Program-made: the position numbers and the translations under genes | Part shown: positions 8,273 to 16,701 of the stretch, in pieces | How positions within the stretch are numbered: the first letter of the stretch is position 1 | Layout: the number at the start of each line of letters is the position of its first letter | NCBI RefSeq assembly: GCF_003143955.1 | Contig: NZ_QFVS01000005.1 | Coordinates: 45,907-109,906, forward strand | Reading direction: 5' to 3' | DNA: 64,000 bases | DNA from: Kurthia zopfii | GTDB lineage: Bacteria; Bacillota; Bacilli; Bacillales_A; Planococcaceae | Notes under the pieces: model-generated | What the model was told of the DNA's origin: nothing | Database searches by the model: none | Seen by the model: only the letters and a program-made list of their open reading frames with translations

Positions 8273-9382
8273 ATGAAGATTAAGAAATTTATTCTAAGAA
8301 CGATGAATATGCGTATGAAATCCCCTTTTAAAACAAGTTTCGGAAGCGTACAAGATAAGCTTTTTCTGATTGTAGAAGCATACGACGATCAAGGGAATTG
8401 CGGCTATGGCGAGTGCGATGCATTTGAAGCCCCGTGGTATACGGAAGAAACGGTAGCGACATGCCATCATATGTTGCAAGATTTCATGTTGCCGACTTTA
8501 TTGACAGAAGCGATTCATCATCCAAGTGACGTACGCGAACTACTTGCAGTTTATCGTCGAAATTCTATGGCAAAAGCAGCCGTCGAAACGGCGATTTGGG
8601 ATTTATATGCGAAAAGAGTAGGGAAGCCACTTTATGAAGTGATCGGTGGCGTACGACAAGCGATTGATGTCGGTGTTAGTATCGGACTTCAACCAATGAC
8701 AGAAATGCTTTATCAAAAAATTGATGCTGCATTAGGCAATGGTGCGAAAAGAGTGAAAGTGAAAATAAAACCTGGTAATGACTTAGCGTTAGTCGCGACT
8801 ATTCGTGAACGTTACCCAGACTTGCCATTAATGGTGGATGCGAACTCTGCCTATACTTTGAAAGATATGGAGCATTTAAAAAAATTCGATCCGTACAATT
8901 TATTGATGATGGAACAACCATTAGGGGCGGACGATATTTTAGATCATGCTATGCTACAAAAACAATTGAATACACCGATTTGTTTGGATGAGAGTATTTG
9001 CAGTTTGAAAGATGCTCAAACGGCGATTGCGTTGAATGCTTGTAAAATATTCAATGTGAAAATTGCGCGTGTGGGCGGTATTGAGGAAGCTCGACTGATT
9101 CACGAAGAAGCTTCCAGAGCGGATCTCCAACTTTGGGGTGGAGGTATGTTAGAAGCCGGTATTGGACGGGCGCATAGTGTAGCACTGACGACATTACAAA
9201 ACTTCACATTACCAGCAGATACATCAGGTTCTAGCCATTATTTTGATGAAGATCTTATTTCCCCTGAAGTTGTTGTCGTAAATGGCGAAATTCACTTACC
9301 TTCACAGCCTGGAATCGGCTATTCAATCAATGAAGAAGCATATGAAAAGTATACGATTAAAAAAATAGAAATAGAGGTGTAG
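8273..9382 (+). CDS. enolase-superfamily N-acylamino acid racemase / o-succinylbenzoate synthase
   Basis: A 369-residue member of the MLE/OSBS group. The catalytic set is complete: lysines in KVKIK (162-166), metal ligands Asp189 (MVDAN), Glu214 (MMEQP), Asp239 (CLDES) and Lys263 (NVKIARVGG). These positions line up with those I recall for the Amycolatopsis NSAR/OSBS. OSBS acts in menaquinone synthesis and NSAR racemises N-succinylamino acids. No men gene is nearby and the upstream neighbour is an M20 deacylase, so racemase activity is favoured. Sequence alone cannot separate the two roles. Confidence 0.88.
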   Translation: MKIKKFILRTMNMRMKSPFKTSFGSVQDKLFLIVEAYDDQGNCGYGECDAFEAPWYTEETVATCHHMLQDFMLPTLLTEAIHHPSDVRELLAVYRRNSMAKAAVETAIWDLYAKRVGKPLYEVIGGVRQAIDVGVSIGLQPMTEMLYQKIDAALGNGAKRVKVKIKPGNDLALVATIRERYPDLPLMVDANSAYTLKDMEHLKKFDPYNLLMMEQPLGADDILDHAMLQKQLNTPICLDESICSLKDAQTAIALNACKIFNVKIARVGGIEEARLIHEEASRADLQLWGGGMLEAGIGRAHSVALTTLQNFTLPADTSGSSHYFDEDLISPEVVVVNGEIHLPSQPGIGYSINEEAYEKYTIKKIEIEV

Positions 9383-9383
9383 T

Positions 9384-9857
9384 ATGGATTTTAAAGTAGT
9401 CGCATTGGATTCGTTTAAAATTGTAGGGAAAAAAGCTAATTTTTCAACGGTGAATGGTGAAAACTTTCAAGAAATTCCGAAAATGTGGGAAGCAGCAAAT
9501 GCTTCTGGTTTAGATGGGGAATTAGCGAAAGTGAGCAATGGTCAAATCGAGGGAATTCTAGGTGTATGTAAAAGCACGATGGAGCAACCAACGAATATGG
9601 ATTACTGGATTGCTGTGACTGCAGATGGTGATTATGATGAGTATGAATCTGAAGTGATTCCTGCTTCGAATTGGGCTGTATTTGAATTAATTGGACCGAT
9701 GCCAGAAACGATGCAAAAGGGTTTTGAATCTATTTTCACTGAAGTTTTGCCAAAGGGTGAAATCAAAATGTCAGGGGCATTCCAACTCGAAGTATATACA
9801 GATGAAGATCCTATGGCAGAAGATTTGCATTCACAAATTTGGATTATGATTGAATAA
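9384..9857 (+). CDS. GyrI-like / AraC effector-binding domain protein
   Basis: A 157-residue stand-alone small-molecule-binding protein of the GyrI-like (AraC_E_bind) fold, with the typical N-terminal MDFKVVALDSFKIVGKKA and the C-terminal LEVYTDEDP...IWIMIE strand. It has no DNA-binding domain. It starts one base after the racemase stop and shares its operon, so it may bind or buffer the operon's substrate. That role is a guess. A terminator follows at once. Confidence 0.82.
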   Translation: MDFKVVALDSFKIVGKKANFSTVNGENFQEIPKMWEAANASGLDGELAKVSNGQIEGILGVCKSTMEQPTNMDYWIAVTADGDYDEYESEVIPASNWAVFELIGPMPETMQKGFESIFTEVLPKGEIKMSGAFQLEVYTDEDPMAEDLHSQIWIMIE

Positions 9858-9863
9858 AAAAAG

Positions 9864-9903
9864 AAAGGCTACTTCGTTTGAAAATGCGAAGTAAGCCTTT
9901 TAA
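9864..9903. terminator. bidirectional terminator
   Basis: AAAGGCT-ACTTCG pairs with CGAAGTAAGCCTTT (one bulge) between two convergent genes, with A and T runs on both sides. Confidence 0.85.
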
Positions 9904-9908
9904 ATTTG

Positions 9909-10706
9909 TTAAAGAATAATGCCCATGAATAGCTCATCAAAATATTGATTATCATATAGAATCGCATCTTTTTTGATTCCTTCAGTTAAGAATCCGAACT
10001 GCTCAAAGCGATTGATCAATGCAGTATCTGATACTGAAACAGATAATTCGATTCGATGAATATTATTAAGAGATGCCCAACGTTTTGCAGATTCTAATAA
10101 TAATAAATCAATATTTAGCGGAATATAATCTTGTGCGATTGTAAGTTTAACTTCAGCGCGATGTTGTGCATAACTTGGTGAAACCTTGCTTATTTCAACT
10201 GCACCTTGAATATTACCTTCTACGATTGCGACAAATACTTGTCCAATGTTTTTAGCATGCCAAGTTGAAATGCGTTTTCGTAGCATGGGTGCTGTTTCTG
10301 CTGTATGTAAAAAGTAGGGGGGAGTAGCTTCTTTTTCTATGTTTACTCTTTGAGCCAATTTTACAAGGTTACGAGCATCATCTAATTCGGCAGGGCGAAT
10401 AATATAGGTGCTAGTTTTTTGGTCAGCAAATTCAGATTGCTCAATTTGAAATTGAGGTTTTTCGAACTGTACATAATAACTAGGTAGCACTTTAGAAACG
10501 AAGTAGCCGTTATTTGTCCAAGAGAGGAAATGTTGTAATGGTGGCTTTGTTTTTGTCCACCAACTCTTATTCAAGTAAGCAGCATTCGGTAGTTTTTGGC
10601 CAATAATCGTTTCGACTTCAGCGAAAGTAAGCTTTAAAGTACCTTCTTTAGAGGCTTCGAAGTAATTGGCTAAAGGAATATATTTGTTTTCGATTTTATT
10701 TTCCAT
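9909..10706 (-). CDS. DUF7662-like domain fused to GNAT acetyltransferase
   Basis: A 265-residue protein with two parts. Residues 5-80 (YIPLANYF, LTFAEVETIIGQKLP, a SWW motif, SWTNNGYFV) resemble the DUF7662 fold, a small domain of unknown role. Residues from about 98 (YIIRPAELDDARNLVKLAQ) to the end form a GNAT acetyltransferase; the acetyl-CoA region is near RAEVKLTIAQDYIPLNIDLLLL. The gene converges on the M20-racemase operon with a shared terminator. The acceptor is unknown. It could supply the N-acyl group for that pathway, but there is no direct evidence for this. Confidence 0.78.
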   Translation of the reverse strand: MENKIENKYIPLANYFEASKEGTLKLTFAEVETIIGQKLPNAAYLNKSWWTKTKPPLQHFLSWTNNGYFVSKVLPSYYVQFEKPQFQIEQSEFADQKTSTYIIRPAELDDARNLVKLAQRVNIEKEATPPYFLHTAETAPMLRKRISTWHAKNIGQVFVAIVEGNIQGAVEISKVSPSYAQHRAEVKLTIAQDYIPLNIDLLLLESAKRWASLNNIHRIELSVSVSDTALINRFEQFGFLTEGIKKDAILYDNQYFDELFMGIIL

Positions 10707-10976
10707 TTGGACCCCTCTTCATTGATTGTAGTTCATCAAAATAATACCATAATTCCTATGCTTAAATGACTAAAAAACAATAATATACATAAAAAATTAT
10801 TAAATTAATATGAAAAATAATACAAATAACTATAGATAATGGAATAAAAAGTCATTTGTTTGTTCTAAAGTGGATTTAAGGTTCGGCGAAAATTGTTCAA
10901 TTTTGTTTCTGCGTTAAATATGGTAAAATATTTACGATAATTAAGTAAATCTATTTCTTCAGGAGGAATTTATAAT

Positions 10977-11903
10977 ATGAGTAAAGTTTTAGTTTTCGGA
11001 CATAAAAATCCAGATACAGATACAATTACATCATCATTAGTTTATGCATATTTAAAACAACAACAAGGTGTTGATGCAGAGGCAGTTCGTTTAGGAGAGC
11101 CAAATAACGAAACAGCTTTCGCTTTAGAAAAATTCGGTTTTGATGCACCTCGTCTTGTCGAAACAGTTGCGAATGAAGCTTCTGAAGTAATTCTTGTAGA
11201 CCACAATGAATTCCAACAATCAGCTGCAGATATTAAAGAAGTAACAGTTACGGAAGTAATCGATCACCACCGTATCGCTAACTTCGAAACAGCGAATCCA
11301 CTTTACTACCGTGCAGAGCCAGTTGGTTGTACTGCAACGATTTTAAATAAAATTTTCAAAGAACATGACATCGAAATTCCTGCTAAATATGCTGGATTAA
11401 TGCTTTCTGCAATCGTGTCAGATACTTTACTTTTAAAATCACCAACTTGCACAGATCAAGATGTAAAAGCTGCAAAAGAATTAGCTGAAAAAGCTGGCGT
11501 TAACTTAGAAGAATACGGTTTAGCAATGCTTAAAGCAGGTGCAGACCTTTCTGATAAATCTTTAGAAGACTTACTTTCACTTGATGCAAAAGAATTCGCA
11601 ATGGGTGCAAATAAAGTTGTCATCGCACAAGTAAATGCTGTTGACGTAAACGATGTACTTGGTCGCCAATCAGAACTAGAAGCATTATTAAATAAAGAAA
11701 TTGCAGATAAAGGATTAGATTTATTCTTCTTCGTAGTAACTGATATTTTAAATAATGATTCAGTAGCAGTTCCAGCAGGCGCTCAATCAGCGAAATCAGC
11801 TGAAGCATTTGGCGTAGCGTTAGAGAATAACCGCATTGTATTAAAAGATGTAGTATCTCGTAAAAAACAAATCGTTCCAGCTTTAACTGACGCTTTAAAA
11901 TAA
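10977..11903 (+). CDS. ppaC: manganese-dependent inorganic pyrophosphatase (family II)
   Basis: A 308-residue DHH-family pyrophosphatase that hydrolyses PPi in the cytoplasm. Metal ligands are visible as [10 protein letters not shown] (His9, Asp13, Asp15), VDHNE (Asp75) and the DHH motif (His97, His98), the positions known for B. subtilis PpaC. A strong AGGAGGAA ribosome site precedes ATG 10977. A TAAAAT -10 box lies at 10924, and an AAAATTG-TT-CAATTTT palindrome at 10889-10904 upstream of it is unexplained. Single-gene unit with its own terminator. Confidence 0.97.
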   Translation: MSKVLVFGHKNPDTDTITSSLVYAYLKQQQGVDAEAVRLGEPNNETAFALEKFGFDAPRLVETVANEASEVILVDHNEFQQSAADIKEVTVTEVIDHHRIANFETANPLYYRAEPVGCTATILNKIFKEHDIEIPAKYAGLMLSAIVSDTLLLKSPTCTDQDVKAAKELAEKAGVNLEEYGLAMLKAGADLSDKSLEDLLSLDAKEFAMGANKVVIAQVNAVDVNDVLGRQSELEALLNKEIADKGLDLFFFVVTDILNNDSVAVPAGAQSAKSAEAFGVALENNRIVLKDVVSRKKQIVPALTDALK

Positions 11904-11912
11904 GTAATTTAG

Positions 11913-11955
11913 AAATCCCGAAAGAATATTTACCTATTCTTTCGGGATTTTTTTG
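11913..11955 (+). terminator. ppaC terminator
   Basis: Perfect 16-base arms (11913-11928 and 11935-11950) around a 6-base loop, followed by seven Ts. Confidence 0.93.
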
Positions 11956-12054
11956 TGGAGAAAATCCATTTTCTGAATGCCTATAGGGGTATAAGTCGAA
12001 TTGTTTGATTTTCAACTAATGAACCATATACAATGTTCGCAGAGGTGATAGGAA

Positions 12055-12762
12055 ATGAAAATTGAAGTATGGTCAGATTACGCTTGCCCATTTTGCTATA
12101 TCGGTAAGAGAGAATTAGAAAATGCGATTGAAAATACAGGATTTAAAGGGAAAGTAGATGTGGAATTCAAAGCATATCAACTGGATCCAGGATCTCCTGC
12201 AGAATCAGATGAAACAATGTATTCAGCATTAGCTCGTAAATTTGGTTCTTCTGAAGAACAAGCAAAATCACAAACAGAAGGAATCAAAGCGAGAGCTGCA
12301 GAAGTTGGCTTAAACTATGATTTCGACAAAATGACTCCTGCGAATACATTTAAAGCACACCGTCTTTCTAAATTCGCTGGTACTTTTAATAAAGAGAAAG
12401 AAATGACTGAACGTCTTTTAAAAGCATACTTTGAAGAAGGCGCTAAACTTGGTAATACAGATGTATTAGTAACTTTAGCAATTGAAATCGGTTTAGACGA
12501 AAAAGTAGTACGTGATTTCTTATCGGATGATCAGTTCGCTACAGAAGTATTAACAGATATTGAACAAGCGCGTGAAATTGGTGTCCAAGGTGTACCATTC
12601 TTCGTCATCAATCAAAAATATGCAATTTCAGGTGCTCAACCTACAGAAGTATTTGAGCAAGCTGTTAAGCAAGTGGCGGAAGAAGAAGGTTTGCGTCCTG
12701 GCATTCAAATGATGGGTTCTGGAGATGCTGGCGTTTGTAAAGACGGCCAATGTGAAATCTAA
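12055..12762 (+). CDS. DsbA-family oxidoreductase (FrnE/YwbO-like)
   Basis: A 235-residue cytoplasmic thioredoxin-fold protein of the DsbA/2-hydroxychromene-2-carboxylate isomerase group. The active site is CPFC at residues 11-14 (SDYACPFCYIGKRELE) and the cis-proline loop is GVQGVPFFV. It lacks a signal peptide. An extra cysteine pair (CKDGQC) ends the chain. The family is linked to thiol stress resistance. GAGGTG precedes ATG 12055. Its neighbours are the azoreductase and catechol dioxygenase units, which fits a redox-stress context. Confidence 0.9.
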   Translation: MKIEVWSDYACPFCYIGKRELENAIENTGFKGKVDVEFKAYQLDPGSPAESDETMYSALARKFGSSEEQAKSQTEGIKARAAEVGLNYDFDKMTPANTFKAHRLSKFAGTFNKEKEMTERLLKAYFEEGAKLGNTDVLVTLAIEIGLDEKVVRDFLSDDQFATEVLTDIEQAREIGVQGVPFFVINQKYAISGAQPTEVFEQAVKQVAEEEGLRPGIQMMGSGDAGVCKDGQCEI

Positions 12763-12771
12763 AGTTTAATC

Positions 12772-12812
12772 AAACCTACGACTTTTCAGACAAAAGTCGT
12801 AGGTTTATTTTA
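12772..12812 (+). terminator. terminator after DsbA-family gene
   Basis: AAACCTACGACTTTT pairs perfectly with AAAAGTCGTAGGTTT around a 5-base loop, followed by a T-rich stretch. Confidence 0.9.
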
Positions 12813-12865
12813 TTGACTAAAAATAGAATAGACTGTAATATTGTACTTATCTCGAAATCGAGATA
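12813..12865 (+). promoter_or_regulatory. azoR promoter with MhqR-type operator
   Basis: TTGACT (12813-12818), a 17-base spacer and TAATAT (12836-12841) are followed seven bases later by the perfect palindrome TATCTCGA-AA-TCGAGATA (12848-12865). The B. subtilis MhqR operator has the same core (TATCTCGAATTC-type). The site covers the probable transcription start, as expected for repression. Confidence 0.8.
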
Positions 12866-12896
12866 TTAAATTTATAAACAAATGGGAGAGATTATT

Positions 12897-13547
12897 TTGA
12901 CAAACGTTTTAGTAGTAAAAGCAAATAACCGTCCTTCAACTGAAGGCGTTTCAAGTAAAATGTACGAAGTATTCATGGAAGCAGTAAAAGGTGCAGAAAA
13001 CCTTAACGTTACAACTTATGATGTATACGAAGAAAACACGCCATACTTCGGTCAAGAAGTATTCAACGCATACGGTAAATTAGCTCAAGGACAAGAATTA
13101 AACGAAGCTGAAGCTGAAGTAATGGCTGCACAAAACAAAGCTCGTCAAGCAATCACTGATGCTGATGTAGTAGTATTCGCATTCCCACTTTGGAACTTAA
13201 CAATTCCAGCTAAATTACAAACTTTCATTGATTACACTTACGCTGCAGGTTTCTCATTCAAATATGATGAAAACGGCAACCTAGTGTCATTATTAACTGA
13301 TAAGAAAGCAATCATCTTAAACGCTCGTGGCGGCATCTACTCTACACCAGAAACTGCTGGTATGGAAATGGCTGTTAACTACATCAAAACAGTTGTAGGC
13401 GGCGTATACGGTATGGAAATCATCGATGAAGTAATCATCGAAGGTCACAACGCTATGCCAGCAAAAGCTGAAGAAATTAAAGCAGCTGGTTACGAAGCAG
13501 TTAAAGCAGCAGCAGCTCGTCTTGCTGAAGTAGCAGTAAACGCATAA
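12897..13547 (+). CDS. azoR: FMN-dependent NADH azoreductase / quinone reductase
   Basis: A 216-residue flavodoxin-fold protein of the AzoR family. It reduces quinones and azo compounds by two electrons, using FMN and NADH. The N-terminal FMN loop is NRPSTEGVSSKM; FPLWNLTIPAKLQTFIDY and LNARGGIYS are typical AzoR segments. The start is TTG 12897 behind GGGAGAG; ATG 12882 would lie inside the ribosome site. In B. subtilis the orthologous azoR2 is repressed by MhqR. The operator here supports the same control, with induction by quinones. Confidence 0.92.
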   Translation: MTNVLVVKANNRPSTEGVSSKMYEVFMEAVKGAENLNVTTYDVYEENTPYFGQEVFNAYGKLAQGQELNEAEAEVMAAQNKARQAITDADVVVFAFPLWNLTIPAKLQTFIDYTYAAGFSFKYDENGNLVSLLTDKKAIILNARGGIYSTPETAGMEMAVNYIKTVVGGVYGMEIIDEVIIEGHNAMPAKAEEIKAAGYEAVKAAAARLAEVAVNA

Positions 13548-13563
13548 TTTTTAATAAGCTAAC

Positions 13564-13599
13564 AAAGGAGGTTGGGGAGAAATCCCTGACCTCCTTTTT
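13564..13599 (+). terminator. azoR terminator
   Basis: AAAGGAGGT pairs with ACCTCCTTT around an inner GGG/CCC helix, followed by TT-rich sequence. Bases 13600-13715 beyond it contain no gene that I can support. Confidence 0.85.
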
Positions 13600-13715
13600 C
13601 AATTGAGTCCAAAAGTAATCTATTCGTGTCATGTGAAAGAAGGTGAAAACAAATATTTCCACTAATTTCATTCACCTCAACATTTGGCATAGTGCCGTAT
13701 TTTTAAAAGCATACA

Positions 13716-13754
13716 AAAAGGACTTCAGCATTTGACCAATGCCGAAGTCCTTTT
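13716..13754. terminator. terminator of the catE-yceI unit
   Basis: AAAAGGACTTC-GCAT pairs with ATGC-GAAGTCCTTTT (single mismatch) just beyond the leftward yceI stop. Confidence 0.85.
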
Positions 13755-13767
13755 ATTAACGAGTTGA

Positions 13768-14298
13768 TTAAGCAGGGTTTGCTTCAATCTCAACTTTGAT
13801 TTTAATATCTTCACCTACAAGTACGCCGCCAGTTTCTAAAGCAGCATTCCATGATAGACCGAAGTCTTTACGGTTAATTTTCGTTTCAGCTTCGAAAGCT
13901 ACAACTTCAACACCCCATGGGTTTGTACCTTTACCACCGTATTCCACATCAAATGTTACGGGACGAGTAACATCTTTAATTGTGAAATCACCTGTTAATT
14001 TGTATTCATCTGCGTCTGTTTTTTTAATGTCTGTCGCTACGAAAGTCATTTTAGGGAATTTGTCAGCATCGAAGAAATCTTCAGAGCGTAAGTGATTATC
14101 ACGATCTTCGTTGCGTGATTCAATGCTTGCTACGTCAATTGTGAATTTGATTTCAGCATCCGTTAAATCTTCAGGGTTTAAATTCATTTCAGCATCGAAG
14201 TTTTCAAATGTACCTTTTACTTTTGAAATCATCATATGTTTTACTTGGAATCCTAAGTGTGAATGTGCTGCGTCTACTTTATATGCTTGTTTTGTCAT
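13768..14298 (-). CDS. YceI-family lipid-binding protein
   Basis: A 176-residue YceI-domain protein, a lipocalin-like beta barrel that binds polyisoprenoids in characterised members. The N-terminal YKVDAAHSHLGFQVKHMM and the VTRPVTFDVEYGG and INRKDFGLSWN strands are diagnostic. No signal peptide is present, so this is a cytoplasmic form. An AGGAGG site precedes ATG 14298. It starts only 12 bases after the catE stop, so it is cotranscribed with the catechol dioxygenase and may act in the same response to hydrophobic aromatics or quinones. The ligand is unknown. Confidence 0.92.
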   Translation of the reverse strand: MTKQAYKVDAAHSHLGFQVKHMMISKVKGTFENFDAEMNLNPEDLTDAEIKFTIDVASIESRNEDRDNHLRSEDFFDADKFPKMTFVATDIKKTDADEYKLTGDFTIKDVTRPVTFDVEYGGKGTNPWGVEVVAFEAETKINRKDFGLSWNAALETGGVLVGEDIKIKVEIEANPA

Positions 14299-14310
14299 TG
14301 TTATTTCCTC

Positions 14311-15183
14311 CTAGTATGTTGTTAACTGTTGTACTTCAAATATCATTTCATTTTGATTGATATCTTCCACTATCACTTTTTCCCCAACTTGCTCGTATGA
14401 AACATCATGTTTTTGTAAATTTGCCGTTAGTTTTTCTAATTCTTCAATAGAAGAAATATTTAAAGAGAAACTTACTAATCCAGTTGCGATTTTAGGCGCA
14501 TTCGGGATACCGCGGCCATTCCATAAGTTCATGGCGATGTGATGATGATAGCCACCCGCTGAAATGAACCATGCTGAACCACGGAAGTTTGTTTTTAAAT
14601 CAAAACCAAGTGCATCAAAATATAATTTAGCTACTTCATCATTTAAATCTGAAACATTCAAATGCATATGCCCTAAAATCGTACCAGTCGGGAAACCTTC
14701 CCAAGCACGGTTCGGATCATGCAAGGCTAATATACTTTGCACATCAACAGGCAATGTATCTGTTTGTACCATGCCTTGCTCATCAATTACATAAGATGAT
14801 TTTGGACGGTCATGGTAAATTTCGATGCCGTTGCCTTCAGGATCATTTAAATAAAATGCCTCTGAATAAATATGGTCACCTGCGCCAGTGAATTGAATAC
14901 CTTCATTCGACAGATTCGCGATTACATGGCCGAAATCTTCACGGCTAGGAACTAAGAGCGCAAAATGGAAAAGTCCTGTTGTTCTCGCTGGGCGAGGGAT
15001 GACATCGTCTTCAGTTGTTAAGATGAGAATCGTTCGACCATCTACACCGAATTTCACTAAGTCATTCGTTTCTTCTATTATTGTGAAGCCTAATTTTGAA
15101 TAAAATGCTTTTTGTTTTGAAAAATCCTGCACTCGAATCTTTGTATAACCGAGTTGCATTTGTGGATCTAATTTGTAATTCAT
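14311..15183 (-). CDS. catE: catechol-2,3-dioxygenase CatE (VOC family)
   Basis: A 290-residue extradiol dioxygenase built from two vicinal-oxygen-chelate modules (about 8-125 and 165-285). Likely Fe(II) ligands are in LGHMHLNV, HHHIAMNLW and the C-terminal acidic strand. B. subtilis CatE is about 285 residues and opens catechol rings to detoxify them. The gene diverges from a CatR-type regulator, the arrangement expected for catechol and quinone induction. Its promoter is visible at 15228-15256 on the minus strand. Confidence 0.9.
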   Translation of the reverse strand: MNYKLDPQMQLGYTKIRVQDFSKQKAFYSKLGFTIIEETNDLVKFGVDGRTILILTTEDDVIPRPARTTGLFHFALLVPSREDFGHVIANLSNEGIQFTGAGDHIYSEAFYLNDPEGNGIEIYHDRPKSSYVIDEQGMVQTDTLPVDVQSILALHDPNRAWEGFPTGTILGHMHLNVSDLNDEVAKLYFDALGFDLKTNFRGSAWFISAGGYHHHIAMNLWNGRGIPNAPKIATGLVSFSLNISSIEELEKLTANLQKHDVSYEQVGEKVIVEDINQNEMIFEVQQLTTY

Positions 15184-15211
15184 TACGTTTACACCCTTTC
15201 GCTTTTATCAC

Positions 15212-15256
15212 TTACTATTTGTAACCTACTATATATTAATAAATTAATTACGTCAA
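15212..15256 (-). promoter_or_regulatory. catE promoter with CatR/YodB-type box
   Basis: On the minus strand TTGACG (15256-15251), a 17-base spacer and TATAGT (15233-15228) form a promoter. The + strand segment TTACTATTTGTAACCTACTA (15212-15231) overlaps the -10 box and the start region and resembles the YodB/CatR operator class. A related TAAATAAGTTACG lies beside the -35 box. Confidence 0.65.
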
Positions 15257-15274
15257 GTAAATAAGTTACGATGT

Positions 15275-15303
15275 TTTACATTTTCTTTTGTTATGGTTAC
15301 AAT
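15275..15303 (+). promoter_or_regulatory. catR promoter
   Basis: TTTACA (15275-15280), a 17-base spacer and TACAAT (15298-15303), 24 bases before the regulator start codon. Confidence 0.6.
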
Positions 15304-15326
15304 ATGATAGTAATGAGGTGAGTAGA

Positions 15327-15632
15327 ATGGAACAAAAAGAACTGTGTCCAAGACTTTCAAAAGCAATGGATTTAATCGGTAAACGCTGGGTAGGATTAAT
15401 TTTATATGAGCTATTAGATGGCCCACAGAGATTTAATAAAATCCAAAATGATCTACCGATTAGTGGTCGATTATTATCAGAAAGACTAAAAGAGCTTGAA
15501 AAAGAAGGTTTAGTTAAGAGAGAAGTATTTACAGAAATTCCTGTTCGAGTGGAATATTCATTAACTGACAAGGGTATGAATTTAAAAAGTACAATAGATG
15601 AAATCGAAAAATGGTCGAAAGAGTGGCTTTAA
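15327..15632 (+). CDS. catR: HxlR/MarR-DUF24 redox-sensing repressor (CatR/YodB-like)
   Basis: A 101-residue winged-helix regulator of the HxlR (MarR/DUF24) family (LIGKRWVGLILYELLDGPQRFNKI, then LKELEKEGLVKREVF). Cys7 in ELCPRL matches the conserved N-terminal cysteine that senses quinones and diamide in YodB and CatR. The C-terminal YodB cysteine is absent, as in one-cysteine members. I start at ATG 15327 behind GAGGTG, not at upstream TTG 15288. Divergence from catE and shared regulatory sequence indicate that it represses catE and probably itself. Confidence 0.88.
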   Translation: MEQKELCPRLSKAMDLIGKRWVGLILYELLDGPQRFNKIQNDLPISGRLLSERLKELEKEGLVKREVFTEIPVRVEYSLTDKGMNLKSTIDEIEKWSKEWL

Positions 15633-15715
15633 TGTCGATTTACGAGTAAAATATTTATTGTATATTCATATGTATATAAATGAATTTATTCGAGAAGGGA
15701 ATGGATATTTCCATA

Positions 15716-16639
15716 ATGAAATTACAATGGGCGAAAGAAATAGCAGAATTTATTGATCCAACAAACGTAAAAGTTGATGAACCATTAAATAAATATACGA
15801 TGACAAAACTGGGCGGTCCTGCAGATGTTTTTGTAATGGCGGAAACAGAGGAACAAGCTGGTCAAGTTGTGAAGTATGCACGTAAAAATAATGTGCCGAT
15901 TTTCTTATTAGGAAATGGTTCAAACATGGTCATTCGTGATGGTGGTATTAGAGGGATTGTTTTAAATCTTTCCAAGCTGGATCAAATCCATATTGACGGT
16001 ACGACAGTTTATGCGCAATCGGGGGCTTTAATTATCGATGTGTCCCGTGCAGCTGCAGCAGAATCACTGACAGGACTTGAATTCTCATGTGGGATTCCAG
16101 GATCAGTCGGTGGCGCAATGGCGATGAACGCAGGCGCATACGGTGGCGAGATTAATGACGTCATCGAGAGCTGTAAAGTATTAACACAGGAAGGCGATGT
16201 CATCGTTCTTTCAAAAGAAGAATTAGAGTTAGGTTACCGTAAGAGTATTATTCAATCACAAGGATTTTATGCATTATCTTCAATTTTCCAATTACAAAAA
16301 GGAAATAAACAAGAGATTGATGCGACGATTGAGGACTTTACTTTTAAACGTACATCTAAACAACCACTTGAATTCCCGTCAGCAGGTAGTGTTTTCAAAA
16401 GACCTCCAGGCATGTTCGCAGGGAAGTTAATTCAAGATAGTGAATTACAAGGTAAGGGTGTTGGCGGTGCAGAAGTATCGACGAAACACGCTGGATTCAT
16501 TATTAATAAAGACAATGCAACTGCGACGGATTATATCGAAACAATTCGTATGGTCCAAAAAGTTGTCAAAGAAAAGTTCGATGTGGAACTTGAAACGGAA
16601 GTTCGTATTGTCGGAGAAGACGCAGTACCAACAAAATAA
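15716..16639 (+). CDS. murB: UDP-N-acetylenolpyruvoylglucosamine reductase
   Basis: A FAD enzyme of about 307 residues that reduces UDP-GlcNAc-enolpyruvate with NADPH to UDP-MurNAc, the second committed step of peptidoglycan synthesis. Motifs: the FAD-binding LGNGSNMVIRDGG, SCGIPGSVGGAM and the catalytic PSAGSVFKRP serine loop (type II, without the extra C-terminal region of E. coli MurB). Three in-frame ATGs are possible (15680, 15701, 15716). I prefer 15716 because it gives the family length, though its AAGGGA site is 15 bases away. It stands apart from other mur genes. Confidence 0.95.
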   Translation: MKLQWAKEIAEFIDPTNVKVDEPLNKYTMTKLGGPADVFVMAETEEQAGQVVKYARKNNVPIFLLGNGSNMVIRDGGIRGIVLNLSKLDQIHIDGTTVYAQSGALIIDVSRAAAAESLTGLEFSCGIPGSVGGAMAMNAGAYGGEINDVIESCKVLTQEGDVIVLSKEELELGYRKSIIQSQGFYALSSIFQLQKGNKQEIDATIEDFTFKRTSKQPLEFPSAGSVFKRPPGMFAGKLIQDSELQGKGVGGAEVSTKHAGFIINKDNATATDYIETIRMVQKVVKEKFDVELETEVRIVGEDAVPTK

Positions 16640-16647
16640 TCAAAAAT

Positions 16648-16686
16648 TGAGGCGATCCTGCAAATTGGGGTTGCCTCCTTTTACAT
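16648..16686 (+). terminator. murB terminator
   Basis: GAGGC-ATCC pairs with GGGT-GCCTC including G-T pairs, followed by TCCTTTT, between murB and exoA. Confidence 0.65.
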
Positions 16687-16701
16687 AATGGAGGAAATCG
16701 C

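Noticed and set aside
16009..16203. Antisense frame inside murB
   Set aside because: Shadow frame without start context; murB motifs run uninterrupted on the other strand.
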